Shown one piece after another: positions 29,260 through 37,726 of a stretch of DNA of 64,000 nt. The notes beneath the pieces are model-generated. The model was not told the origin of the DNA and made no database searches. It was given only the letters and a program-made list of their open reading frames with translations. The stretch covers positions 1,674,001-1,738,000 of the forward strand of contig NZ_CP059973.1 of the NCBI RefSeq assembly GCF_009193295.2, written 5' to 3'. Positions within the stretch are counted from its first letter, which is position 1, and each line of letters starts with the position of its first letter. The position numbers and the translations under genes were made by a program. This stretch comes from Bacteroides luhongzhouii. GTDB taxonomy: Bacteria > Bacteroidota > Bacteroidia > Bacteroidales > Bacteroidaceae.

Positions 29260-31410
29260 TTACTTTAGCGTCAGCGTCACCGTCTGTCCCTTCTTTACGA
29301 TGGTCCCGTTGGCTATCGACTGGCTTTTTACTTTGCCCACTCCGACCAGATTGACTTTCAATCCTTTACTTTCCAACAAGTAGACAGCATCTTTCGCTCC
29401 CATTCCTATTACACTCGGCACAAAATTCTGCATATTGCTCCGGCTTTCAAGAACCACAGCTTGCGGGGCGGAGTGTGTATTTCCCCACACTTCTTTTCCC
29501 GAATCGGCTACTTTTCCCTGTATATTAATCTCCAGCTCTTCCAACACCCGTTGTGTTTCGCGCATCTCTCCGGCTTTTACATTCGGAATGACTACGGAAT
29601 TGGTATCAATCGCGTTGGTAAGCGGCAATCGCAGGTCTTTGGCATACACTCTTTCTGCAATCTTGCTGAATACACTACCTGCCATCAAACCTCCCGAAGC
29701 CGGCAAACCCGGTTTCTGAATAGAGACAATCATACTATATTTAGGCGCCTCTGACGGGAAATATCCGCAGAAACTAACCAGGTAGTTCGTTCTTCCCGTC
29801 TTGTATCCGGCTGCTCCTTGTGAAATCTGTGCTGTTCCCGTTTTACCTGAAACGTGGAACTGCTTGCTTCCCGCAGGCTTGGCAAGTCCTTCACCGACCA
29901 CTTTCCGGAGTATTTCACGAATCTGTGCCAGGGTCTTATCCGAACAGATTTTAGGATTGATAACTTCCGTCGGGTATTCTTTCACGACTTCCCCGTCTTT
30001 TATGGCAGCTTTAACAAACTTCGGACGCACGCTGACTCCATTATTGGCTATTCCATTGTAGAATGTAAGAATATTGATCGGAGGAACCTGTGTCTCGTAT
30101 CCGATACTCATCCACGGCAAAGTGGTCTTCGCAAAATAACGTTCTTTCGGACCACGGATATTCGGCTTTCCTTCTCCTGAAATCTGCAGGTGGAGCGGTT
30201 GGTCAATACTCATCCGTTTCAATCCGTCTACGAACTTCTGTGGATTGCTGCCATAGAAATGATCTATAATATAAGAGGTACCGACGTTGGACGAAACTCC
30301 CAGAATTTCAGTAACAGTCAGCTTTCCATATCCTCCACGGTGCCAGTTGTGGTCTTTCATGACACGTCCGTACATTGGCATCTGTCCGTTGCCGGTGTCT
30401 ACCACATAGTCCGGAGTGATCTTGCCGTCTTCAAGAGCTACCATGATAGAGGCCGTCTTGAAAGTAGACCCCGGTTCAAGCATATCGCTGATGGCATTGT
30501 TGCGCATTTCGTAATATCCGCCGTCTTTGCCTTGCATCATGTTGACGATAGCCTTTACTTCTCCGGTAGCTACTTCCATCAATACCACCACGCCTACACT
30601 GGCATTCAGCTCTTTCAACTTGTCCACCAATGCTTTCTCGCAAATATCCTGCATACCTACGTCGATGGTACTAATAAGATCACAACCGTCAACCGGTGGC
30701 ACATCAACAATATTCAGGTATTTGTTCATTACCTTCTGGCGGTGCGTCAGTCCGTCCCGTCCTTTCAGGATGGTGTCGAAAGCAAGTTCGATGCCATTTC
30801 TGGCTCCTTTGGCAGTATCTGCATACACATCTCCCAGCGTACGGGCAGCCAGTGAACCGAAAGGTTTCTTGCGCTGATTGTAAGCCTGTTCTTTGAATCC
30901 GCCTTTATAGCGGTTCAAACAGAATACAGGCAGTCTCTTTACCTCTTTATATTGTATATAGGAGATACGTTTCGGATAAATCAGATAATTGCGGCTTTTT
31001 GCCTGGCGTCCTTTCTTGAGGTGTGCCTTGAATTGAGCCGCACTCTTGTCCGGGAATATCTTGTGAAGTCCGATACAGATTGAATCCATATTGGCATTGA
31101 GGATGGAATCCCGGCGTGCCTGATCTTTCTGCCTGCGTTTTTCATCCTTTTCACCGGACATAAAGTCCATATATATTCTGTACTCGGGCAGAGAGCTGGC
31201 CATCAGTTTACCGTCAGAAGAAATAATGTTTCCACGATTAGGTTTTACCGTCACATTCTCTTTTACGAAACGGTCAGCCACATCCTGCCAGTATTGTCGT
31301 TCGGCAAACATGGTGATGCCTGCTTTTACAACAATAGCTACTCCTATCAACGCCATCAACAGGATGACGAAGAAGTAACGGGTCATTATGTTCTTTTTAT
31401 TAACTGCCAC
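29260..31410 (-). CDS. ftsI: class B penicillin-binding protein (septal transpeptidase) with PASTA domain
   Basis: A 716-residue bitopic protein that cross-links septal peptidoglycan. A short cytoplasmic N-terminus and one transmembrane helix (YFFVILLMALIGVAIVV) precede the PBP dimerisation domain (NRGNIISSDGKLMASSLPEYRIYMD). The transpeptidase domain has the SxxK motif in EPGSTFKTAS, SxN in VSSNVGT, and KTGT in SGKTGTAQ. A PASTA domain (NFVPSVIGMGAKDAVYLLES...) ends the protein, as in many Bacteroidota and Gram-positive PBPs but not in E. coli FtsI. The start is a GTG at 31410 with an ATG nine codons in (31386); the GTG keeps the basic residues before the membrane helix. Confidence 0.95.
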   Translation of the reverse strand: MAVNKKNIMTRYFFVILLMALIGVAIVVKAGITMFAERQYWQDVADRFVKENVTVKPNRGNIISSDGKLMASSLPEYRIYMDFMSGEKDEKRRQKDQARRDSILNANMDSICIGLHKIFPDKSAAQFKAHLKKGRQAKSRNYLIYPKRISYIQYKEVKRLPVFCLNRYKGGFKEQAYNQRKKPFGSLAARTLGDVYADTAKGARNGIELAFDTILKGRDGLTHRQKVMNKYLNIVDVPPVDGCDLISTIDVGMQDICEKALVDKLKELNASVGVVVLMEVATGEVKAIVNMMQGKDGGYYEMRNNAISDMLEPGSTFKTASIMVALEDGKITPDYVVDTGNGQMPMYGRVMKDHNWHRGGYGKLTVTEILGVSSNVGTSYIIDHFYGSNPQKFVDGLKRMSIDQPLHLQISGEGKPNIRGPKERYFAKTTLPWMSIGYETQVPPINILTFYNGIANNGVSVRPKFVKAAIKDGEVVKEYPTEVINPKICSDKTLAQIREILRKVVGEGLAKPAGSKQFHVSGKTGTAQISQGAAGYKTGRTNYLVSFCGYFPSEAPKYSMIVSIQKPGLPASGGLMAGSVFSKIAERVYAKDLRLPLTNAIDTNSVVIPNVKAGEMRETQRVLEELEINIQGKVADSGKEVWGNTHSAPQAVVLESRSNMQNFVPSVIGMGAKDAVYLLESKGLKVNLVGVGKVKSQSIANGTIVKKGQTVTLTLK

Positions 31411-31462
31411 AGTATTTGTCTTTTAAACGCTTAACTATCATTTATCAACTATCCGCTATCAT

Positions 31463-31819
31463 CTATTTAATAAGGTAAGGAGGATTGGTTGATGTTTGCA
31501 AATCGCTTTCCTTACTCGATATATAATCTTCAATGCGTGACTGGCGGCTCTTTTCCATCAGCTCCGAGCTGCGAGTCAGTGCATCGTATTTAATGTCTGT
31601 CAATTCCTTTTTCAGCCGGTCTATTTCGATCTGTTGCTGTTGACTGGCATAACGATTGTGAATGTAGAAGATGATGAATACCATGATAAGTACCAGCAAC
31701 TTCGTTTGACGGCGGAAAAAATCGGTAGCCAGAATGTCTCCACCCAGAATACTCTTCAGAGAGGTGCGTTTTTTCTTCTTGCCCTCTTCTGTTTTCTTAT
31801 TTACTACTTCTTCTTCCAT
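31463..31819 (-). CDS. ftsL: FtsL-like divisome protein
   Basis: A 118-residue protein with a basic cytoplasmic N-terminus (KKTEEGKKKKRTSLKSILGG), one transmembrane helix (LLVLIMVFIIFYIHN, about residues 46-60) and a periplasmic coiled coil (QQQQIEIDRLKKELTDIKYDA). Sequence identity to FtsL is always low; the assignment rests on this layout and on position between rsmH and ftsI, where ftsL sits in most dcw clusters. It would form the FtsQLB complex. Confidence 0.8.
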   Translation of the reverse strand: MEEEVVNKKTEEGKKKKRTSLKSILGGDILATDFFRRQTKLLVLIMVFIIFYIHNRYASQQQQIEIDRLKKELTDIKYDALTRSSELMEKSRQSRIEDYISSKESDLQTSTNPPYLIK

Positions 31820-31825
31820 ATCTTT

Positions 31826-32755
31826 CTATTTCTTTTCTGCAATTCGTAATTTGGCACTTCTCGACCGTGGGTTTCGTTCTATTTCTGCTTCATCGGGAAC
31901 GATTACCTTATTGTTGACAAGCCGGAAAGGCGTTTGCAAATTTCCGAAGAAGTCGGTTTCTGCTTTTCCTTCTATGTTTCCTGTCTTCATGATGTTTTTC
32001 ACCATGCGGTCTTCCAATGAATGATAAGTAATTACCACCAGTCTGCCGCCCGGCTTTAAAGCTTTCGTTGCTGCCTGTAACATCTCCTTCAGCGCTTCCA
32101 TCTCTTGATTTACTTCGATCCGTAGCGCCTGGAACACTTTTGCCAGCTCTTTCTTTTCGCGTTCACGACCGAAAAGCGGTTTGATGATTTCCAGAAACTC
32201 GCCGATGGTCCGGATGTATTGTCCGCTTCTGGCTTTGACAATGACAGAAGCCAGTTTGCGGCTGTTTTTCAGCTCTCCGTACAGGTAGAGGAGGTTTGCA
32301 AGACGTTCTTCCTCGTAAGTATTCACGATGTCTGCTGCTGTAATTCCGGCACGCTTGTTCATACGCATATCCAGCGCTCCGTCAAAACGGAAAGAAAAGC
32401 CGCGTTCGCTATCATCGAAATGATGGGACGATACGCCGAGGTCAGCCAGGATCGAATCCACCTGTTCAATGTCGTGGTAGCGCAGGAAATTTTGCAGGTA
32501 ACGGAAGTTGCTGCGCACAAAGATGAAATGAGGGTCGTTGACAATGTTCCTTTCAGCGTCCTCGTCTTGGTCGAATCCCAGCAGGCGTCCGCCTTCTCCG
32601 AGTCGTGAAAGTATTTCGCGCGAATGTCCCGCTCCTCCGAATGTAACGTCTACATACGTTCCGTCCGGCTGGATATTCATCCCGTCAACGCTTTCTTTCA
32701 GCAATACAGGTACATGATATGTCAATTCATCTTTCTCCATCTTGTCTATTATCAT
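31826..32755 (-). CDS. rsmH: 16S rRNA (cytosine1402-N4)-methyltransferase
   Basis: A 309-residue SAM-dependent methyltransferase of the RsmH/MraW family. It opens HVPVLLKESVDGM, and has the SAM loop YVDVTFGGAGHSREIL, DLGVSSHHFDDSERGFSF, ALRIEVNQEMEAL and the ending block RNPRSRSAKLRI, all standard. The start is either 32755 (MIIDKMEKDE) or 32740 (MEKDELTYH); with either one it overlaps the 3' end of mraZ, by 29 or 14 bases, which suggests translational coupling. Confidence 0.96.
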   Translation of the reverse strand: MIIDKMEKDELTYHVPVLLKESVDGMNIQPDGTYVDVTFGGAGHSREILSRLGEGGRLLGFDQDEDAERNIVNDPHFIFVRSNFRYLQNFLRYHDIEQVDSILADLGVSSHHFDDSERGFSFRFDGALDMRMNKRAGITAADIVNTYEEERLANLLYLYGELKNSRKLASVIVKARSGQYIRTIGEFLEIIKPLFGREREKKELAKVFQALRIEVNQEMEALKEMLQAATKALKPGGRLVVITYHSLEDRMVKNIMKTGNIEGKAETDFFGNLQTPFRLVNNKVIVPDEAEIERNPRSRSAKLRIAEKK

Positions 32756-33197
32756 CGTTCATAATTTCTTCTAATGCTGCACCGAACTCTTCGGGCGACA
32801 TGAAAGGCTGTTCTGCCCGCTCTTTCGCCCAGATCTCTATCTTGTTGTCGATGCCGATAAAGCGTATATCCCCATGGATGCTGCAAATCTGCAAATATCG
32901 TTTCGGGATTAATATACGTCCGTTGCTGTCAGGTGTCACCACTTCAACGTCGCTCACAAACTGTCTGAAAATGAGTTGGTGTTTGCTGTTCCATTTGTTC
33001 AGCCTGCTGCGAAGCTCGTTCAACTCCTCGTTCCACACGCTCTCGGGGTACAGGGTCAAACAGTCCTGAAATACGTCTTTGCGCATAATAAGCCTTTCTT
33101 CGGAAGCTGCTTGTAGCTGCTTCCTGAAGGTAGCGGGTATGAACACCCTTCCTTTGGCGTCCGCCCTGGCTTCAATATTTCCTAAAAAACGTATCAT
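32727..33197 (-). CDS. mraZ: transcriptional regulator MraZ
   Basis: A 156-residue MraZ, first gene of the dcw cluster and usually a repressor of its own operon. Two AbrB-like SpoVT repeats: IEARADAKGRVFIPATFRK near the N-terminus and VEVVTPDSNGRILIPKRYLQ later, each with the DxxGR core. I start at ATG 33197 (MIRFLGN), since any upstream start would run through the predicted promoter and operator. Overlap with rsmH is noted there. Confidence 0.95.
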   Translation of the reverse strand: MIRFLGNIEARADAKGRVFIPATFRKQLQAASEERLIMRKDVFQDCLTLYPESVWNEELNELRSRLNKWNSKHQLIFRQFVSDVEVVTPDSNGRILIPKRYLQICSIHGDIRFIGIDNKIEIWAKERAEQPFMSPEEFGAALEEIMNDDNRQDGER

Positions 33198-33220
33198 TAC
33201 CTTATTATAATAAGCGACCG

Positions 33221-33260
33221 TAAAAGTATGAAATTCCCCACAATTCCCCACAACTTTCCA
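33221..33260 (-). promoter_or_regulatory. mraZ/dcw promoter with MraZ-type operator repeats
   Basis: On the minus strand 33260-33231 reads as three consecutive 10-base units that begin TGG: TGGAAAGTTG, TGGGGAATTG, TGGGGAATTT. In E. coli MraZ binds TGGGN repeats spaced by five bases, i.e. the same 10-base period. Two bases further on lies TACTTTTA (33228-33221), a 7 of 8 match to the TAnnTTTG -7 box, 23 bases before the mraZ ATG. Operator occupancy would therefore block the polymerase. Confidence 0.7.
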
Positions 33261-33444
33261 TAAAAAACTTTCAGAGAAGTTTTCAACAGAATGTTAAATG
33301 TCTATTTGCTTGAAAATGATGCGGCTTTGAGAGTAGTCTGCTGGTGGGGGAGTTATGGCAGTAAAACGGGAAAAAATGTCTGTATAGGTGAATTTTAAAT
33401 AATAGGGTAGTGAAGACTTCTTTTGATGCAATAGGAATTTGTCC

Positions 33445-33536
33445 GACACCCGGGTCTCATCATACCTGACACCCGGGTGTCAGACCCATTGAGACCCGGG
33501 TGTTGTAGGTGTTGAGACCCGGGTGTTGTGCAACTA
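33445..33536. repeat. four-unit tandem array, 23-bp period, palindromic ACCCGGGT core
   Basis: ACCCGGGT occurs at 33448, 33471, 33494 and 33517, exactly 23 bases apart. Unit 2 is embedded in a perfect 16-base palindrome TGACACCCGGGTGTCA (33467-33482). Units 3 and 4 share GAGACCCGGGTGTTGT. The second halves of the units differ. The GC-rich cores stand out in an AT-rich gap between the sigma-factor terminator and the dcw promoter. Confidence 0.85.
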
Positions 33537-33552
33537 ATCTTAGTACTAAAAG

Positions 33553-33587
33553 AAAAGGCAGAATATACCGGAGTATTTCTGCCTTTT
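33553..33587 (-). terminator. terminator of the ECF sigma gene
   Basis: Perfect 11-base stem AAAAGGCAGAA / TTCTGCCTTTT with a loop around CCGG; on the minus strand followed by CTTTTAG. It lies about 70 bases past the sigma-factor stop. The A/T flanks would let it work in both directions. Confidence 0.8.
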
Positions 33588-33659
33588 AATCATTATCAAA
33601 ACTAAAATCTGTATTAAAGAAATATGTGATCTGAGATCACCAATTTATATAGTTAAGGT

Positions 33660-34163
33660 CTAGCGGAAGTCTTTCAATTCTTCCTGTAATTTCTGGCGCG
33701 TGAAGAAAATACGGCTTTTTACTGTACCTAGCGGGAGGTTCAGCTTTTCCGCAATCTCACGGTATTTGAATCCTGAAACGTGCATGGCGAACGGAACTCT
33801 GTATTCTTTGGGGAGTTTGTTGACTACACGGTGCATCTCTTTCAGGTCGTATGCTCTTTCTGTACTTTCTGAACTTCCGTCTTGTGGTAAATTCAGATGA
33901 TAAAGATTATCCGTCTGATCGACAAATGTCTGGTCGCGAACTACCTTGCGGTAGTTGTTGATGAATATGTTGCGCATGATGGTATACATCCATCCTTTGA
34001 AATTTGTATCAGGGGTATATTTATCTTCATTATCTAATGCTTTTAATGATGTCTCCTGCAACAAATCGTTTGCTTCTTCACGGTCAGTTGTCAGTTTGTA
34101 AGCGAAGCGTAGTAATTCATCTTGTACTCCTACTAAATCTTTTCTGAAGCTTAAACTTTTCAT
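33660..34163 (-). CDS. ECF RNA polymerase sigma factor
   Basis: A 167-residue sigma-70 family group IV protein. Region 2 spans about residues 12-80 (DELLRFAYKLTTDREEANDLLQETSLKAL, NFKGWMYTIMRNIFINNYRK) and region 4 about 110-160 (VNKLPKEYRVPFAMHVSGFKYREIAEKLNLPLGTVKSRI). No anti-sigma gene is next to it: the neighbours are mraZ downstream and glsA divergently upstream. It may thus be controlled by expression or by an anti-sigma encoded elsewhere. A TAAACTTG near-consensus -7 box lies at 34212-34219 on the minus strand. Confidence 0.9.
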   Translation of the reverse strand: MKSLSFRKDLVGVQDELLRFAYKLTTDREEANDLLQETSLKALDNEDKYTPDTNFKGWMYTIMRNIFINNYRKVVRDQTFVDQTDNLYHLNLPQDGSSESTERAYDLKEMHRVVNKLPKEYRVPFAMHVSGFKYREIAEKLNLPLGTVKSRIFFTRQKLQEELKDFR

Positions 34164-34365
34164 ATGTGTTGCTTTTTAAAGGTGAATATTCGTTTGTTAT
34201 TTTCGATGTTGCAAGTTTACGTGAATTTCTGAAACCTGATAGGGGGAAATCCGACGTTTTTATACCCGAAAACTATCTTCGGATAGTTTTTAGGTTGTTT
34301 TTGATAGTTTTTGGGTGGTATTTTTTTATCTTCTGAACTTAAATCCTGCATTTTCTACCAAATTA

Positions 34366-34397
34366 TTGCGATTAATAAAAAAGAACCGTTAATTTTG
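34366..34397 (+). promoter_or_regulatory. glsA promoter
   Basis: TTG (34366-34368), 21 bases, TAATTTTG (34390-34397), an exact match to TAnnTTTG. The ATG of glsA is 25 bases further. Confidence 0.65.
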
Positions 34398-34421
34398 TGC
34401 CATCATTTTTATTTGAAAAGA

Positions 34422-35240
34422 ATGACTGATGACTCTTTATTTTTGATTGATGTCGATAAGATACTTCGGACAAAGGCTCCGAAGCATTATAAGTACATCC
34501 CTAAATTCGTGGTTTCTTATCTGAAGAAAATTGTTCATCAGGATGAAATTAATGTATTCCTGAATGAGTCGAAGGGTAGATTGGGTGTGGACTTTCTGGA
34601 GGCATGTATGGATTTTCTGGATGCGAAAGTGGACGTGAAAGGCATTGAAAATTTGCCTAAGGATGGTCTGTATACTTTTGTTTCTAATCATCCGTTAGGC
34701 GGACAGGACGGTGTTGCGCTTGGTTATGTGTTAGGAAAACACTATGATGGGAAAGTGAAATACCTGGTGAATGATCTATTGATGAATCTTCGCGGGTTAG
34801 CTCCCCTTTGTATTCCTATTAATAAAACCGGCAAACAGGTAAAAGACTTCCCGAAAATGGTGGAGGCGGGATTCCAGTCCGATGATCAGCTGATAATGTT
34901 TCCTGCCGGACTGTGTTCGCGTCGTCAGAATGGAGTCATTCGTGACCTGGAATGGAAAAAGACATTTATAGTAAAAAGCATACAAGCAAAACGTGATGTA
35001 ATACCTGTGCGTTTCGGCGGTAGAAATTCTGATTTCTTTTACAACCTGGCAAATATATGCAAGGCATTGGGTATTAAGTTTAACATCGCTATGTTGTATC
35101 TTGCGGATGAAATGTTTAAGAATCGCCACAAAACTTTTACTGTCACTTTTGGCAAACCCATACCTTGGCAGACTTTCGATAAATCGAAAACCCCTGCACA
35201 GTGGGCTGAATACGTAAAAGATATTGTTTATAAACTGTAA
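34422..35240 (+). CDS. glsA: glycine-lipid O-acyltransferase GlsA (PlsC-like)
   Basis: A 272-residue acyltransferase of the lysophosphatidate-acyltransferase superfamily. Start at ATG 34422 (MTDDSLFLIDVDKI); an in-frame start at 34311 would add residues encoded upstream of the promoter. The catalytic block is SNHPLGGQDG (His90, Asp96), and the substrate block FPAGLCSRRQNG is at about 160-171. In B. thetaiotaomicron the adjacent genes glsA and glsB make glycine lipids: GlsB forms N-acyl glycine and GlsA adds the second, O-linked chain. Gene pair, order and position next to the dcw cluster agree with that. It acts at the inner membrane. Confidence 0.88.
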   Translation: MTDDSLFLIDVDKILRTKAPKHYKYIPKFVVSYLKKIVHQDEINVFLNESKGRLGVDFLEACMDFLDAKVDVKGIENLPKDGLYTFVSNHPLGGQDGVALGYVLGKHYDGKVKYLVNDLLMNLRGLAPLCIPINKTGKQVKDFPKMVEAGFQSDDQLIMFPAGLCSRRQNGVIRDLEWKKTFIVKSIQAKRDVIPVRFGGRNSDFFYNLANICKALGIKFNIAMLYLADEMFKNRHKTFTVTFGKPIPWQTFDKSKTPAQWAEYVKDIVYKL

Positions 35241-35266
35241 CTGATAGAACAACTATAACAAGGAAT

Positions 35267-36283
35267 ATGGAAGAGATTATTAAACCGGTAAGCAAAGAAC
35301 TGCTGAAGGCAGAATTGACGGAAGACAAACGCTTACGAATGACGAATAAGAGTAATAATCAGATTTATATTATTACTCATCAGAATGCTCCTAATGTAAT
35401 GAGAGAAATTGGTCGTTTGCGTGAAATAGCTTTCCGTGCTGCTGGTGGAGGAACTGGTCTGTCAATGGATATCGATGAATATGATACGATGGAGCATCCT
35501 TATAAGCAGTTGATCGTATGGAATCCGGAAGCGGAAGAAATTCTGGGTGGTTACCGGTATCTGCTTGGTACGGACGTGCGTTTTGATGAAAAAGGCGCGC
35601 CAATTCTGGCAACTTCCCACATGTTTCATTTTTCTGATGCTTTTATTAAGGAATACCTGCCGCAGACAATTGAGTTGGGGCGTTCGTTTGTTACGTTAGA
35701 ATATCAGTCTACCCGTGCCGGAAGCAAAGGATTGTTCGCTTTGGATAACCTGTGGGATGGGTTGGGAGCGTTGACCGTAGTTATGCCGAATGTGAAATAC
35801 TTCTTTGGCAAAGTGACCATGTATCCTAGCTATCATCGTCGTGGCCGTGATATGATTCTTCATTTCCTTAAGAAACATTTTTATGACAAAGAGAAGCTTG
35901 TTACTCCGATTGAGCCTCTGCAGCTTGAGACTTCCGAAGAAGAGTTGAACGCATTGTTCTGCAAGAATACTTTTAAAGAGGACTATAAAATATTGAATTG
36001 TGAAATCCGTAAATTGGGATATAATATTCCTCCGTTGGTAAATGCGTATATGAGTTTAAGCCCTACGATGCGCATGTTCGGAACAGCAGTCAATTACGAG
36101 TTCGGTGATGTGGAAGAAACCGGTATCCTGATTGCTGTAGACGAGATTCTTGAAGATAAACGAATTCGACACATCCAGACGTTTATTGAAAGCCATCCGG
36201 ATGCGTTGAGGTTGTCTTCTTGTGAAGGGGAAGAGGTTTTTACTCCTAAAGTGGTTACACCGCAGGCAGACTGTTCCCGTTAA
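35267..36283 (+). CDS. glsB: glycine N-acyltransferase GlsB
   Basis: A 338-residue GNAT-like acyltransferase related to ornithine-lipid OlsB. It has REIAFRAAGGGTG, LGGYRYLLG, ELGRSFV and YPSYHRRGRD, the pattern of the hemolysin/OlsB-type family, which uses acyl-ACP as donor. In B. thetaiotaomicron the homologue is required for glycine lipid synthesis, which contributes to stress tolerance and host colonisation. It follows glsA by 26 bases in one operon. The last 29 bases overlap the 3' end of convergent dgt. Confidence 0.88.
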   Translation: MEEIIKPVSKELLKAELTEDKRLRMTNKSNNQIYIITHQNAPNVMREIGRLREIAFRAAGGGTGLSMDIDEYDTMEHPYKQLIVWNPEAEEILGGYRYLLGTDVRFDEKGAPILATSHMFHFSDAFIKEYLPQTIELGRSFVTLEYQSTRAGSKGLFALDNLWDGLGALTVVMPNVKYFFGKVTMYPSYHRRGRDMILHFLKKHFYDKEKLVTPIEPLQLETSEEELNALFCKNTFKEDYKILNCEIRKLGYNIPPLVNAYMSLSPTMRMFGTAVNYEFGDVEETGILIAVDEILEDKRIRHIQTFIESHPDALRLSSCEGEEVFTPKVVTPQADCSR

Positions 36284-37601
36284 TTTTACGATAAAGATCA
36301 AGAGCAAAGACGTCGGTCATTCCCGATATATAATCAAGTACCGCCTGTATTCTTTCATAGAGTACGGGCGATTTTATATTGTATTGGCTGGAAACTCGGT
36401 CGATCAGGAGTTTGGAATAAGCTTCTTCCGGTGAGGTTACAGCATCTATCATTAATTCAAGCAGGGTGCTGATGACGCGAAAACCGGCCAGCTCAATATC
36501 CAGTACGTCCCGCGAACGGTAAATTTTCTTCATGGATACCTCGGCGCAGTGTTTATAGGCTGCCGCCGGACGTTCGGCAATACGTTTGATGAGTGTTCCC
36601 TCGAATGTACCGGATAACAGTTCCTGTTCATGATCCACAAAGACACGAGTGCACTCCCGGATCAGTAAACCGATAACGGAAGAACGCAAATAAGCGATTT
36701 GTTCATTGATGTCGTTGACAATCTGGAATGTTTTCCGGAGATGCCCCTGTCGTTCTTCGCTGAAATAGGACATTAACAGTTCCTTGGTTTCTTCTGTGGT
36801 GAGAAGCTTCAGCTTGTATGCATCCTCAATATCCATCATTTGGTAACAGATGTCGTCCGCAGCTTCAACTAAATAGACTAATGGATGGCGTGCGTACTTT
36901 AAAGGATGCTCGTTGAGCAGAGTCAGCCCTAATTCGGTTGCTATTTTTTGGAAGCTTTCTTCTTCGCTGACGAAGAAACCAAACTTCGATTTGGTACCCG
37001 CAAGACTCGATGAAAAGGGATATTTCACGATAGAAGCCAGAGTGGTATATGTCAGGACGAATCCGCCTTTGCGACGTCCTTCAAACTGATGTGTCAGTAT
37101 CCGGAATGCATTTGCATTTCCTTCAAAATGTGTCAAATCTTCCCATTCCATCGGAGAAAGTTGCTCACCGTTCGGCTGTTTCTCTTTCAGACGCAGCCCT
37201 TTCCCTTCGGAGAAAAAGGTGGAAATGGCTTGCTCGCCTGAATGGCCGAAGGGCGGATTGCCCAAATCGTGTGCCAGGCAAGCGGCAGCAACGACAGAGC
37301 CGATCTCCGGCAGGAAAGAATCCTGAAGTTCCGGTTGACGTTCCAGAAGCGCTTTGGCTACATCATTGCCGAGTGAACGGCCGACGCTGGAGACTTCAAG
37401 GCTGTGTGTAAGCCTGTTGTGCACAAAAACGCTGCCCGGTAGAGGGAATACTTGCGTTTTGTTCTGTAATCTGCGGAAAGGAGCCGAAAAAATGAGACGG
37501 TCATAGTCCCGTTGAAACTCCGATCGATTTTCCTGTCGCTCTTCATGGAATTCTTCCATTCCGAAACGTTTAGCTGATATTAATTGGTTCCAATTCATCA
37601 T
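36255..37601 (-). CDS. dgt: dGTP triphosphohydrolase
   Basis: A 448-residue HD-domain enzyme that splits dGTP to deoxyguanosine and triphosphate. Metal ligands are seen in HNRLTHSLEVS and ACLAHDLGNPPFGHSGE (HD pair), and ADDICYQMMDIEDA provides the later Asp. APFRRLQNKTQVFPL near residue 40 is the typical substrate loop. The start is MMNWNQ at 37601 (second ATG 37598). It converges on glsB with a 29-base overlap and is divergent from dut, another dNTP-pool enzyme, 125 bases away. Confidence 0.94.
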   Translation of the reverse strand: MMNWNQLISAKRFGMEEFHEERQENRSEFQRDYDRLIFSAPFRRLQNKTQVFPLPGSVFVHNRLTHSLEVSSVGRSLGNDVAKALLERQPELQDSFLPEIGSVVAAACLAHDLGNPPFGHSGEQAISTFFSEGKGLRLKEKQPNGEQLSPMEWEDLTHFEGNANAFRILTHQFEGRRKGGFVLTYTTLASIVKYPFSSSLAGTKSKFGFFVSEEESFQKIATELGLTLLNEHPLKYARHPLVYLVEAADDICYQMMDIEDAYKLKLLTTEETKELLMSYFSEERQGHLRKTFQIVNDINEQIAYLRSSVIGLLIRECTRVFVDHEQELLSGTFEGTLIKRIAERPAAAYKHCAEVSMKKIYRSRDVLDIELAGFRVISTLLELMIDAVTSPEEAYSKLLIDRVSSQYNIKSPVLYERIQAVLDYISGMTDVFALDLYRKINGNSLPAV

Positions 37602-37726
37602 TATTGTTTACGATTTAGCTGTTTACCATTCGCAAATTGGCTGCAGGTACATTATTTAACTGCAAACTTAACTATTTTTCAGTTCAAAATGTGTATTTTC
37701 GCCCGTTAAATAGTAAACATGCATTT

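Noticed and set aside
33198..33251. N-terminal extension of MraZ
   Set aside because: The extra 18 codons run through the operator repeats and -7 box, and the extension is unlike any MraZ N-terminus.
33445..33536. Possible CRISPR array
   Set aside because: Only four units with a 23-bp period and no unique spacers of constant length between identical repeats; no cas gene in the window. It reads as a palindrome array.
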